Shown here: positions 16,146 to 24,762 of the stretch, piece by piece
Layout: the number at the start of each line of letters is the position of its first letter
Position numbering within the stretch: position 1 is the first letter of the stretch
Assembly: GCA_016213505.1 (NCBI GenBank)
Contig: JACRAF010000057.1
Coordinates: 1 to 64,000, forward strand
DNA length: 64,000 nt
Reading direction: 5' to 3'
From: Devosia nanyangense
GTDB lineage: Bacteria; Pseudomonadota; Alphaproteobacteria; Rhizobiales; Devosiaceae
Notes under the pieces: generated by a model
The model's database searches: none
What the model was told of the DNA's origin: nothing
The model's input: only the letters and a program-made list of their open reading frames with translations
Position numbers and translations under genes: made by a program

Positions 16146-17035
16146 TGGCCGTGGACCAGACTCTCGCCGTGACCGGGACCAGGGCGACGCCCCGGCGCCG
16201 CTGGCGCCTGCCGCACGACTGGCGCGGCCAGACCGGCATGGCGATCGCGCTGATCCTGGGCGCAGTGGTGATGCTGGCGCCGTTCCTGTGGATGGTCGCC
16301 ACCTCGCTGTCGCGCAAGGCCAATGTCTCGATGCCGCGCACCCCGAGCCTGTGGCCGCCGGACCCGAGCCTGTTCAACTATTTCATCGCAAGCGACAATT
16401 TGCCCATCGTCCGGCTCTACCTCAACAGCCTCTTGGTGGTCGGGGTGACGACCGGCGGCTACCTGCTGTTTTCCTCGCTCGCCGGCTACGCCTTCGCCAA
16501 GGGCCGCTTCCCCGGCAAATCGGTGCTGTTCATCGCCTTTCTGGCGACCCTGTTCATCCCCTTCGAGACGCGCATGATCCCGCTCTATCTGTTCATGGGG
16601 CAACTGCATCTCACCAACAGCTACGGGGCCCTGATCCTGCCCTTCCTCGCCGGCGGCTTCGGCACCTTCCTGATGCGCCAGACCATCGCCGGCATCCCCG
16701 ACGAGCTGATCGAGGCGGCGCGGATCGACGGAGCGTCTGAACTGCGCATTTTCTTCCAGATCGTCTTGCCGCTGTGCAAGCCGACGCTCGCGACCCTCGC
16801 CATCCTCAACGTCATCTGGCGCTGGAACGATGTGCTCTGGCCGCTGCTGGTGACCTCCAACCGCGACCTGTTCACCGTGACCCAGGGCCTCGCCATGGCC
16901 GGCCGGTCGCAGGGCATCTATACCGGCGTCGCGCTTGCGACCGCGGTGATGGCGATCCTGCCGGTCGTCGTCGCCTACCTGTTCTTGCAGCGCTATGTCA
17001 TCCGCAGCGTGGTTTCGAGCGGGGTGAAGGGCTAG
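16145..17035 (+). CDS. CUT1 sugar ABC transporter permease (MalG/UgpE type)
   Basis: A 296-residue inner-membrane permease with six spans, the second half of the heterodimer. Its EAA loop reads IEAARIDGASELRIFFQIVL. The start overlaps the preceding permease stop. The C-terminal segment LFLQRYVIRSVVSSGVKG is typical of MalG-type subunits. It is followed by about 100 bp and then the GntR regulator on the same strand. Confidence 0.9.
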   Translation: MAVDQTLAVTGTRATPRRRWRLPHDWRGQTGMAIALILGAVVMLAPFLWMVATSLSRKANVSMPRTPSLWPPDPSLFNYFIASDNLPIVRLYLNSLLVVGVTTGGYLLFSSLAGYAFAKGRFPGKSVLFIAFLATLFIPFETRMIPLYLFMGQLHLTNSYGALILPFLAGGFGTFLMRQTIAGIPDELIEAARIDGASELRIFFQIVLPLCKPTLATLAILNVIWRWNDVLWPLLVTSNRDLFTVTQGLAMAGRSQGIYTGVALATAVMAILPVVVAYLFLQRYVIRSVVSSGVKG

Positions 17036-17084
17036 AAGCCGCCGCTAAGCGGTGGATTCGCCCTCCCTGCAGGCTGCCGCGCGT

Positions 17085-17099
17085 GGACATGTGACGACT
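17085..17099. promoter_or_regulatory. GntR-type operator, site 4 (autoregulatory)
   Basis: On the minus strand this reads AGTCGTCACATGTCC, 12 of 15 consensus positions. It is 42 bp before the GntR start codon, so the regulator likely controls itself. Confidence 0.55.
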
Positions 17100-17141
17100 A
17101 ATGTCTATGTTCGGTTTCAGAGCCGATTAGTGAGACAACCC

Positions 17142-17882
17142 ATGGCCTTGGTCAGAACACGACCGCTCCTCCCCGACGTCGTCCGCTCCGAGCTGAGGCG
17201 AGCCATCATCGAGGGCGAGTTCGCGCCGGGCTCGAAGCTGCCCAACGAAGAGGCGCTGTGCACGCGCTTTGCAGTGAGCCGCATCACGCTGCGCGAAGCG
17301 GTGCGCGGGCTGATCGAGGACGGCTATGTGAGCCGCCGGCAGGGCGCCGGCACGTTCGTCACCAAGAGCCCGGCGCTGCGCAATTCGCTCGACACCAATT
17401 TCAGCTACACCGAATACCTCGAAAGCACCGGCATCAAGGTGTCCAAGAAGGTGCTCGACGCGCATCGGATCGCCGCCGACGACGATGTCATCGCCGATCT
17501 CGACCTCAAGCAGGACGCCGAGATCGTGGTGATCCGCCGCGTCCGCATCGCCGGACGAAAGCCGGCGATCTACTCCATCGACAGCCTGCCCGCCGACATC
17601 GTCGACGCCCGGCGCGATCTCAAGGCCTTCAGCCAGTCGCTCTACAAGCTGCTCGCTTCGCGCGGCCACGACGTCGACCATGCCCGCGCCATCCTGACGC
17701 CCTCGATCGCCACGGCCGAGATCGGCAAGATCCTCGACGTGCCGCCGGGCACCCCGATCCAGCATTTAAAGCAGGTCGACTACGACACCACCGGCCGGCC
17801 GGTGATGCGCTCGCTCGAATGGCACGTGCCCGCGGTGATCGAGCTCCGCGTTTATCGCCGCGGCCCCGGCCCGATGCCCTGA
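17142..17882 (+). CDS. GntR-family regulator with UTRA domain (HutC-like)
   Basis: A 246-residue regulator. The winged helix spans roughly residues 10-75 (LPNEEALCTRFAVSRITLRE, then GYVSRRQGAGTFV), and the rest is a UTRA ligand-binding domain. The start at MALVRTRP is chosen because upstream in-frame codons would overlap the operator. HutC-type proteins bind short palindromes and release DNA on binding a pathway intermediate. Seven related 15-bp palindromes lie in front of the units of this island, including its own gene, so it is the probable island regulator. Confidence 0.88.
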   Translation: MALVRTRPLLPDVVRSELRRAIIEGEFAPGSKLPNEEALCTRFAVSRITLREAVRGLIEDGYVSRRQGAGTFVTKSPALRNSLDTNFSYTEYLESTGIKVSKKVLDAHRIAADDDVIADLDLKQDAEIVVIRRVRIAGRKPAIYSIDSLPADIVDARRDLKAFSQSLYKLLASRGHDVDHARAILTPSIATAEIGKILDVPPGTPIQHLKQVDYDTTGRPVMRSLEWHVPAVIELRVYRRGPGPMP

Positions 17883-17918
17883 GCCCGCTGGACAGCGGCA
17901 CCGGCACCCCATATCATA

Positions 17919-17933
17919 AGTCGTCATATGACT
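17919..17933. promoter_or_regulatory. GntR-type operator, site 5 (best match)
   Basis: AGTCGTCATATGACT, the consensus itself, with an extra upstream TCATA. It ends 14 bp before the ATG of the BNR-repeat gene. Confidence 0.7.
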
Positions 17934-17947
17934 ATGGATCCTGCGCT

Positions 17948-19174
17948 ATGAACGACGACGCCCCCGCGCTGCACCTGCCGGTGCCGCTGATCGAAGACAT
18001 GGCGTGGTGCTGGTGGACGCAGCCGCGCGCCACGCGCATCGGCGATGTCGTTTATTTCGGCGCCATCGATTCGGCCGGCGGCATCGTCGCGGCCAGCCGT
18101 GACTTGAGGACCGGCGCGGTCGAGCGTCAGCGGCTGGCGCAGTTCGAGCCCGACGATCACAACAACCCGGCGCTCGTGGCGGTGGCCGGCCGGCCGCTGC
18201 TCTGCTTTTACTCCCGCCACGACGCCGAGGAGGGCCTGCGCTACCGCATCTCGTCGCGGCCGCTCGATCTCGTCGACTGGCAGCCGGAACAGATCCTCAC
18301 CTTCGGCGGCTCGACCACCTACGCCCAGGTGCACCAGGTGGATGACGAGCTGCATCTCTTCACGCGGGTCGACGAGACCCGCTGGAGCTGGCGGCGCTCG
18401 GACGACTGGGCGCAGAGCTGGGCGCCGCCGCGCGATTTCCTGTCCTTCGACACCGACCAGCAGGTCTACATGGCGACGGCGCTGCTCAGCGACGGCCATA
18501 CGCTGCGCGTCGCCGTCTCCGGCCACCCCAAGGAGTACGAGAAAAAGCCCCTCCACGACGTCTGGGCCTGCGCGGTTGACCTCAGAACCGGCGCCATCAC
18601 CACGGCGAGCGACGGGCGGGTGCTGGGCAATCTGAGGACCGGCGCCGGGCTGCCGCTCGACTACTCGGCGCTCGAACTGGTGCATCGCACCCCGGCCGAC
18701 CGGACCGCCAACCTGTTCGACGTCGGCAGGGGACCGGCCTTCGAGATCGGCTTCGTTTCCAAGATCAAGGACGACCTCACCACGCGCGACGCCCGCTATC
18801 ACGTGACCGCGCTGCGCGACGGCGCCTGGCGCACCGAGGGTGTCGTCGGAGCCGGCGGCAAGTTCGGCTACATCGACGCCGGCCTCTATGTCGGCGGCAT
18901 GGCCTTCCCCGGACCCGGCCGGGACGGCGAGGTCTATCTCACCCGCGAGGACCACGGCCTCTGGCATCTCGAGCTCTGCCGCCGCGACGGCGACGGACGC
19001 TGGTCCGGCACCGACCTCGTCACTCCGACGCCGACGCGCCTGACGCGGCCCTGGGCGGTATCGCCGCGAACCGAAGCGATCGCCGTCGTCGCCCTGGCGC
19101 TCGAGCGCTATCCCGACGACAGCTACTACGACACGCTGTCGCATCTGGTCGGGGCGCCGGAGCCAGTCCGGTGA
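17948..19174 (+). CDS. BNR-repeat-type beta-propeller protein, possible glycan lyase or hydrolase
   Basis: A 408-residue protein with no signal peptide. Repeated blades of the form aromatic-R-x-S-D-D-W and YLTREDHGLWHLELCRRDG point to a BNR_4-type propeller, the fold used by several polysaccharide lyases and sialidase-like enzymes. Histidines and tyrosines that could form an active site are present (DDHNNPALV, YSRHD, TYAQVHQ), but I cannot assign catalytic residues. Its promoter carries the best operator of the island, and it overlaps the following dehydrogenase gene (GTGA), so it works in the same pathway. Function remains open. Confidence 0.65.
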   Translation: MNDDAPALHLPVPLIEDMAWCWWTQPRATRIGDVVYFGAIDSAGGIVAASRDLRTGAVERQRLAQFEPDDHNNPALVAVAGRPLLCFYSRHDAEEGLRYRISSRPLDLVDWQPEQILTFGGSTTYAQVHQVDDELHLFTRVDETRWSWRRSDDWAQSWAPPRDFLSFDTDQQVYMATALLSDGHTLRVAVSGHPKEYEKKPLHDVWACAVDLRTGAITTASDGRVLGNLRTGAGLPLDYSALELVHRTPADRTANLFDVGRGPAFEIGFVSKIKDDLTTRDARYHVTALRDGAWRTEGVVGAGGKFGYIDAGLYVGGMAFPGPGRDGEVYLTREDHGLWHLELCRRDGDGRWSGTDLVTPTPTRLTRPWAVSPRTEAIAVVALALERYPDDSYYDTLSHLVGAPEPVR

Positions 19175-20190
19175 GCGCGCCGGGCATCGGCCTCGGCATC
19201 GTCGGCTGCGGCTGGGCCGCCAGCGAGATCGCCCGCGCCTCGGCCGACATGGCGGACATCCGTATCGTCGCCGCCTGCGACGCCGACCCGGCGCGCGCCG
19301 CCGAATTTGCCGCCAAAACCGGCGCCGCGCTTGCGCCGAGCATCGACGCGCTGCTCGCCCATCCGGATGTCACCACCGTCTATGTCGGCCTCCCGCATCA
19401 CCTGCTGGCGCCGACGGTCGAGCGCGCCCTAGCGGCCGGCAGGCACGTGCTCGCCGAAAAGCCGCTGGCGCTCGACGCCGCGGAAGCGCGCCGGCTCGGC
19501 CAATTGGCCGAGGCGCGCGGCCTCAAGCTCACGGTGTTCTTCGAGCTGCGCCGCGCCGGCACGGTCGAGGCGGCGCGAAAGCTCATCGCCGACGGCGCCA
19601 TCGGCGCGCCGCTTCTGGTGCGCATCCGCACCATCATCGACAAGCGGCTCGACTACTGGGGCGCGCCCAGTGCGCTCAACTGGCGCGCCAGAAAGGCCGA
19701 GGCCGGCGGCGGCGTGGTGCTGATGAACACCATCCACCAGCTCGATACGCTGCGCTACATCACCGGCCTCAAGGTGGTGCGCGCCTCGGCCGAGATCGCG
19801 ACGATGGTGGCGCCGGCCGAAGTCGAGGACACCGCGAGCGCCAGCCTGCGGCTCGTCAATGGCGCCATCGTCAGCCTCGTCGCCAGCGCCCACAGTCCCG
19901 GCGCCGTCAACGAGGAAGCCATTGAGATCGAGGGCACGCTCGGCCGGCTCGACCTGCCCGCTCCCTTCGGCACCACGCCGCTCCGGCTCTACCGCACGGC
20001 CGACAAGACCTGGAGCGAGTTCGCGATGGCAAGGCTGGACAGCCATCGGCTGATGCTCGAGAGCTTTGCCGACGCGATCCTCAACGACCACCCGGTTCCG
20101 GCCGGTGCGGCGGACGCGGCGGCGGCGCTCGCGACGGTGCAGGCGATCTACCGCTCGGCCGCCGAGGGCCGCGCCATCGACATCGGCTGA
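19171..20190 (+). CDS. Gfo/Idh/MocA-family oxidoreductase
   Basis: A 339-residue NAD(P)-dependent dehydrogenase of normal family length. The Rossmann loop is GLGIVGCGWAASEIA and the signature is HVLAEKPLAL with the catalytic lysine; the C-terminal domain carries GGGVVLMNTIHQLDTLRY with the conserved D/H region. The GTG start at 19171 overlaps the stop of the BNR-repeat gene. It probably oxidises or rearranges a sugar released by that protein. It differs from the shorter paralogue at 12871-13716. Confidence 0.85.
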   Translation: MSAPGIGLGIVGCGWAASEIARASADMADIRIVAACDADPARAAEFAAKTGAALAPSIDALLAHPDVTTVYVGLPHHLLAPTVERALAAGRHVLAEKPLALDAAEARRLGQLAEARGLKLTVFFELRRAGTVEAARKLIADGAIGAPLLVRIRTIIDKRLDYWGAPSALNWRARKAEAGGGVVLMNTIHQLDTLRYITGLKVVRASAEIATMVAPAEVEDTASASLRLVNGAIVSLVASAHSPGAVNEEAIEIEGTLGRLDLPAPFGTTPLRLYRTADKTWSEFAMARLDSHRLMLESFADAILNDHPVPAGAADAAAALATVQAIYRSAAEGRAIDIG

Positions 20191-20199
20191 GCGCCGCCG

Positions 20200-21645
20200 C
20201 TAGCGCCACAGCGGTTCGAGCGCCGCGAAACCGTCGCGATAGCGCCGGTAGGCGTCGTCATAGACCGGCGGCCCGGGCGCGATACTGCGCATCGGCAGCC
20301 GCAATGCGGCACAGGCCGTTCCGATGTCCGGCATGATCCCGGCCGCCACCGCCGCGAGCAGTGCGGCGCCGATCGCCGAGGCGTCGCTCTCGGTCAGCAG
20401 TTCGGCGGGCCGCCCGCTCACATCGGCGCGGATCTGGCACCAGAGGTCGCTTCGCGCGCCGCCGCCCATCAGCCTCAGTCGCGTCGTCGGAACCCCCAGC
20501 GCATCGAGCCGGTCGATGACGTCGCGCATGGCGAAGGCGGTGCCCTCGAGCACGGCACGCGCCAGATGCGAAGCGCCGTGGCTCGGGGTGAGGCCGATGA
20601 AGCTGCCGCGCGCCGCCGCGATCCATTTGGGCGACATGGCGCCGCTGAGGGCCGGGATGAAGGTGACGCCGTCGCACCCCGGCGGTGCCTCCGCGGCCCT
20701 GGCCGAGAACGCCTCGTCGCCGGCAATCGAGAGCAGCGCCGAAGCCCAGCGCACCGCGCCGCCCGAGAGCCAACCGGGATTGCCCAGGTGAAAGCGGCCG
20801 CCCGGAAAGGCGTGGGTCTCGACCAGCATGCCGGGGTCGACGATGTCGCGATCCGACAGCGCCGCGACCGTTTCCGCCGTGCCCAGCGACACCGCGACAA
20901 TCCCCGGGCGGTGGATGCCGCAGCCGAGCGGATTGGAAAAATCGTCGCCGGTCCCGACCGCCACCGGCAGGCCCGCGTGAAGGCCGGTGAGGTCCGCACC
21001 TTCCGCGGTCAGCAACCCCGCGATCTCCGCGTCGCCGGCGATCGACGGCAATTGGTCGCGCCGCGTTCCGAACAACGCCAGCAGCGCGTCGTCCCAATCG
21101 CCTTTGTGCATATCGTAGAGCATCGTGGTCGAGGCGAGCGAGTGCGACACGACCCGCCGGCCGGTGAGCGCGGCGACGAGGAAGCTCACCGGCTGATGCC
21201 AGGTCGCGACCTCGCCGCGTTGCGGCAGATGCGCATCGAGCCAGGCGATCTTGGCGCCCATGTGGGTCGCGTCGAGAACGAGGCCGCAGCGGTCCCGGAT
21301 GAGGGCGGGATCGATGGCGGCCAGCAGCGACTCGGCCCGCCGGTCCATCCAGATGATCGCCGGGGCCAGCGCCCGCTCCTCCCCATCGGTGGGAACGCAG
21401 CCATCGAGCTGACCGCAGACGGCCAGCGCCGCGATATCGCGCGATGTGACGCGAGCCTCGGCGAGGGCGGCGGCGATCGCCGGCCGCAGCGCCGCGAGCC
21501 AATGGCGCGGATCCTGCTCGGCCCAACCCGGTTGCGGGAACGCCGGCCGGTAGCCGACGCTGCCGGCGCCCAGCGCCTGCATCTGGTCGCCGAGGACGAC
21601 GGCCTTCAGGCTCTGCGTGCCGACATCGACGCCGAGGGTGGGCAT
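20200..21645 (-). CDS. FGGY-family carbohydrate kinase, xylulokinase-like
   Basis: A 481-residue kinase with the FGGY N-terminal signature (MPTLGVDVGTQSLKAVV) and the C-terminal ATP-site segment LMGGGARSDLWCQIRAD. Central residues WMDRR and GTGDDFSNPLG are as in xylulokinases. It would phosphorylate a ketose or polyol in the cytoplasm. It is the last gene of a leftward operon with a TIM-barrel protein and a glycerol-1-phosphate dehydrogenase, with gaps of only 10 and 16 bp. D-xylulose is the likeliest substrate by family; related ketoses or polyols are possible. Confidence 0.8.
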   Translation of the reverse strand: MPTLGVDVGTQSLKAVVLGDQMQALGAGSVGYRPAFPQPGWAEQDPRHWLAALRPAIAAALAEARVTSRDIAALAVCGQLDGCVPTDGEERALAPAIIWMDRRAESLLAAIDPALIRDRCGLVLDATHMGAKIAWLDAHLPQRGEVATWHQPVSFLVAALTGRRVVSHSLASTTMLYDMHKGDWDDALLALFGTRRDQLPSIAGDAEIAGLLTAEGADLTGLHAGLPVAVGTGDDFSNPLGCGIHRPGIVAVSLGTAETVAALSDRDIVDPGMLVETHAFPGGRFHLGNPGWLSGGAVRWASALLSIAGDEAFSARAAEAPPGCDGVTFIPALSGAMSPKWIAAARGSFIGLTPSHGASHLARAVLEGTAFAMRDVIDRLDALGVPTTRLRLMGGGARSDLWCQIRADVSGRPAELLTESDASAIGAALLAAVAAGIMPDIGTACAALRLPMRSIAPGPPVYDDAYRRYRDGFAALEPLWR

Positions 21646-21655
21646 AAAGCTCCGG

Positions 21656-22330
21656 TCAGACCGTCTCGCAATCGGCGATCACGTCGCCGAGCTGGGACAG
21701 TATCGAGCCCTTGCGGGGGTTGTAAGAGCCGTCGAACACCGCCGTACCGATGGTGAAGGCGTCGGCGCCCGCCGCTGCCACTTCGGCGATGCGCTGCCGC
21801 GAGGTGATCGACCCGGCAACGATCAGATAGCCCGTGCCCAGCCCGCGCCGTGCCGCGCGCACCAGCTCGAGCGGCGCCGCCTCGGTGGCGCGGAAGGCGA
21901 GGAGGTCGGCCCCGGCGCAGCCGGCCGCCATGAACCGCTCGCAATGGGCGGTGACGTCCGCCGGCTGGCCGCCGAGTTTGGTCGGATGGCCGGAGGGAAA
22001 GCCCGGGAACGGGAAATACCGCGTCGCCGTGCCCGCAAGGATGTCCCGGACGCTCTCGACGTCGGTGCCGCCGAGCAACCGGTCGATGCCGAGCGTCCGC
22101 GCCGACTCGGCGGAACGGAGGCAGGCTTCGGGCGTCTCCGACACCACCTCCATATAGGACGTCGCTCCACTGGCGCGGATGCGCTCGGTCAGCCTGACCA
22201 GGGTCGAGAACTCGACCCCGACATCCTTGAAGCCGACATGCCTGAGGCCGAGCGGCGCGATCTGGTCGTAGACGGCAAGGCAATCCTCGATCGTCTTGTC
22301 GCCCCGCGTCAGCATGAAGATGAAATCCAT
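21656..22330 (-). CDS. Small TIM-barrel protein, probable sugar-phosphate isomerase/epimerase
   Basis: A 224-residue protein with repeating beta-alpha units: VGFKDVGVEF, TSYMEVVSETPE, then YLIVAGSITSRQRIAEVAAAGA and DAFTIGTAVFDG, the last two resembling the phosphate-binding end of HisA/TrpF/NanE-type barrels. I do not recognise a named family. The start at MDFIFMLTRG is chosen over a codon ten residues upstream that would overlap the preceding gene. Its place between a dehydrogenase and a kinase suggests a phosphorylated-sugar substrate. Confidence 0.6.
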   Translation of the reverse strand: MDFIFMLTRGDKTIEDCLAVYDQIAPLGLRHVGFKDVGVEFSTLVRLTERIRASGATSYMEVVSETPEACLRSAESARTLGIDRLLGGTDVESVRDILAGTATRYFPFPGFPSGHPTKLGGQPADVTAHCERFMAAGCAGADLLAFRATEAAPLELVRAARRGLGTGYLIVAGSITSRQRIAEVAAAGADAFTIGTAVFDGSYNPRKGSILSQLGDVIADCETV

Positions 22331-22346
22331 CGATTGGCTCCGCCAC

Positions 22347-23687
22347 CTAGATCGTAACAAGGGAGGATTCGAGACGCCCGCTGGCCGCGGCGAGATCGAG
22401 CATCGTGTAGCGGTTGCGGATTTCGCGGCCGTGCCGCAGCGCCGACTGATAGAAGCCGCGCTCGAGGTGGATGTCGGCCGGAATCATCGGCGCGCCGGCG
22501 GCGGCGAGCACCGCTTCCATCCGCCCAACCGGCAGCAACACGGCGGCGATCTTCTCGCGGATGGCATCCCAGCCGGCGGCGATCCGCCGGTTGAGCGCCT
22601 CGGCCCCGGCGCGGTCGAGGCGCTTTTGCGAAAACTCCTCCCACACCGAGCCGCCGAGCTCGTCGCCGAAGCGTCGCCGGATCGATGGCTCGTTTTCGAT
22701 GTCGAGATGAACCACCGGCCGGACGTCCAGCATGGCGTGCTGCAGGCGGGCCAGCGACAGCGTGGTGACGCCGACCTGCTCGCCATGAAACACCGGCGGA
22801 CGCCCGGGCGGTTCCAGCATGTCGATGTAGTGGCTGACCAGATGCTCGCCCTGGCTGGCCGGCGCGCTCGAGCCGACGATGGCGGTGCCGAAACCCGAGA
22901 GCACCAGGGTGCGGGCGAGGATGCGCATCGCCTCGAGACTGCCTCCGAGCAACTCGCCGGCTCGGTCGAAGAGCTGCGGTTCGTCCGCCGCGAGCAGGGC
23001 GAAGGGAAGCTCGCGATAGGGCGTGTCGAACAGCAGGTGCGACAGCAGCCAGTCGGCCTGCGCCGTGGTGCGGCAGAGGCTGTCGCCCAGCCCGGCGCGG
23101 ATCATCCGCGGCGGTGCCGCCGCGAGCACGCCGATGTCGAAGAAGGCGCCCGCGGGAGCCTGCGCCGGCAGCGTGCTCTTGTGGCCGCCGACCGTGATCG
23201 AGGCGGTCAGCGATACATAGCCGTTCATCGACGGCGCGGTGCCGAACACGGCATAGGGCTTACGCTCGAGCGCGCTGGCATATTTGACGAGATCGTTGAT
23301 GGTCCCCGAGCCGACCGCAATGAAGGCGTCCGCCAGGCCCGATGCCGCGCGCAGCCGCGCCACCGTCGCGTCGTCGGGGACGACGTCCGCCGGCAGCACC
23401 AGACTCTGTACCGCGTAGCGGCCCGCCAGCGCCGCCTCGACGCGGACGCCGAGGACACCATGCGTGGTCGGATCAGACACCAGTGTCAGTCTCTTGCCGA
23501 AGCCCAGATCGGCGACCAGGCCGGCCTCCATCCCCGCCAGCGAATCGGCGATGACGAGGCCGCGCGTCCTGACGCCGACGGCCGCGCCGGTTTGCGGATC
23601 GGGATAGGTTCCCTTGAGCAGCAGCTCCAGCGGATCGCCGGAAACGCGTCGCTCCGGGGCGGGCGCGGTCATGACCTGGAGCGTCAT
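22347..23687 (-). CDS. AraM/EgsA-like sn-glycerol-1-phosphate dehydrogenase
   Basis: A 446-residue member of the iron-containing alcohol dehydrogenase superfamily, AraM branch. Diagnostic segments are the dinucleotide site IAVGSGTINDLVKYAS, the GTAPSMNGYVS loop, and the metal ligands in GLGDSL, SQGEHLVSHYIDM and FHGEQVG. AraM of Bacillus interconverts dihydroxyacetone phosphate and sn-glycerol-1-phosphate. A second possible start lies five codons downstream. It leads a three-gene leftward operon preceded by a GntR-type operator about 100 bp upstream. With a phosphodiesterase and a phosphatase under the same operator type, it may act on a phosphoglycerol or phosphopolyol; that is inferred. Confidence 0.75.
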   Translation of the reverse strand: MTLQVMTAPAPERRVSGDPLELLLKGTYPDPQTGAAVGVRTRGLVIADSLAGMEAGLVADLGFGKRLTLVSDPTTHGVLGVRVEAALAGRYAVQSLVLPADVVPDDATVARLRAASGLADAFIAVGSGTINDLVKYASALERKPYAVFGTAPSMNGYVSLTASITVGGHKSTLPAQAPAGAFFDIGVLAAAPPRMIRAGLGDSLCRTTAQADWLLSHLLFDTPYRELPFALLAADEPQLFDRAGELLGGSLEAMRILARTLVLSGFGTAIVGSSAPASQGEHLVSHYIDMLEPPGRPPVFHGEQVGVTTLSLARLQHAMLDVRPVVHLDIENEPSIRRRFGDELGGSVWEEFSQKRLDRAGAEALNRRIAAGWDAIREKIAAVLLPVGRMEAVLAAAGAPMIPADIHLERGFYQSALRHGREIRNRYTMLDLAAASGRLESSLVTI

Positions 23688-23786
23688 ATCACCCGCTCCG
23701 CGACACGGCTCTGGTAACGATACGCAGGGTCCCGCGGGGGCCCGCCGGCGATGTTTCGATCAAACTGCACGATCTGCCAAGTGGTA

Positions 23787-23801
23787 AGTCGTAATATGAC
23801 T
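23787..23801. promoter_or_regulatory. GntR-type operator, site 6
   Basis: AGTCGTAATATGACT, 14 of 15 consensus positions and nearly a perfect palindrome. It lies 100 bp upstream of the glycerol-1-phosphate dehydrogenase operon and just past the end of the HAD phosphatase gene. Confidence 0.65.
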
Positions 23802-23855
23802 TCACTACATGATTTGAACCGGGCTCGCAACCGTCCGGAGCGCGCCTTCATCGGC

Positions 23856-24653
23856 TCAGCCTCGCGCCGCGAGCAGGGCCGTGGCGACCTCGGCAAAGCC
23901 CGCGCCGAACGAGGCTTCGGCGACATAGGCCGGCAGCGCCTCGATGCGCCCCTCGAACTGCCGCACATTGGCGACGCCGACGGCATTGGGGAAATAGCCG
24001 AACATCGGGGCGTCGTTCGGACTATCGCCGACGAACACGACGTCCTCGGGGTGGCGGCGTCCGTCGATGCCGAACACGTCGCCGAGCAGCGCCAGGCTGC
24101 AGCTCAGCTTGTCGTGGTCGCCGTACCAGCCATTGACGTGGATGGACGACACCTTCGCGGTGGCGCCGTGGCGCTCGAAGATGTCGACGATCCGCCGCAC
24201 GTCGTCGGCCCCGAGCGGCGGCACGTCCTCGCGGAAATCGATGGCGAGATCGGCGGCGCGGTACTGCTGGTCGGCAGCCAGCGACGTGCCGGGAACGCGC
24301 GTCAGCACTTCGGCGGCGATGGCGTCGAGCCGCCGCCGGTCATCGCGTCGCTCTGCCTCGCTGCGAAAGTAGGTCCGGATCATTTTGCGGGCCGCGTCGT
24401 CGTAGCGGAACCAGAAGGCGCCGTTCTCGCCGACGACGGCATCGACCGGCCATTGCCGGGCGATGAGATCACACCACCCCGACGGCCGGCCGGTCACCGG
24501 CACGACGATGAGACCGGCCGCCCGCAGCCGCTCCATCGCCGCATAGGCGAGCGCCGGCAACCTTCCGTCGGAGGTGAGCGTGTCGTCGATGTCGGTGAGC
24601 ACCGCCCGAACGGCGCGGGCCGCCGCGCGCGGCAAAGAAGTCAAGGGTTTCAT
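23856..24653 (-). CDS. HAD-superfamily phosphatase (Cof/sucrose-phosphatase-like)
   Basis: A 265-residue HAD hydrolase with a C2-type cap. Motif I is LTDIDDTLTSDG, motif II is VVPVTGRP, and motif IV is VVFVGDSPNDAPMF. Such enzymes dephosphorylate sugar phosphates. The start at MKPLTSL is chosen because an upstream ATG would lie in the operator region; no clear ribosome-binding site precedes it, and the operator ends only 10 bp upstream, so the transcript may be nearly leaderless. Its operator places it in the island regulon. Confidence 0.78.
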   Translation of the reverse strand: MKPLTSLPRAAARAVRAVLTDIDDTLTSDGRLPALAYAAMERLRAAGLIVVPVTGRPSGWCDLIARQWPVDAVVGENGAFWFRYDDAARKMIRTYFRSEAERRDDRRRLDAIAAEVLTRVPGTSLAADQQYRAADLAIDFREDVPPLGADDVRRIVDIFERHGATAKVSSIHVNGWYGDHDKLSCSLALLGDVFGIDGRRHPEDVVFVGDSPNDAPMFGYFPNAVGVANVRQFEGRIEALPAYVAEASFGAGFAEVATALLAARG

Positions 24654-24662
24654 GCGGACCAA

Positions 24663-24677
24663 AGTCATATGATGATA
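24663..24677. promoter_or_regulatory. GntR-type operator, site 7
   Basis: The minus strand reads TATCATCATATGACT, 12 of 15 consensus positions; the surrounding AGTCATATGATGATATGACC is itself a longer palindrome (GTCATA-N6-TATGAC). It lies directly before the HAD phosphatase start. Confidence 0.6.
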
Positions 24678-24762
24678 TGACCTATCTAGCACGAACGTCC
24701 GCCGTCAGGGAATAGCCCAAAGCACGGACTTCGGACTCTCGGTCAGAAGCCGGCCGGCAAGC

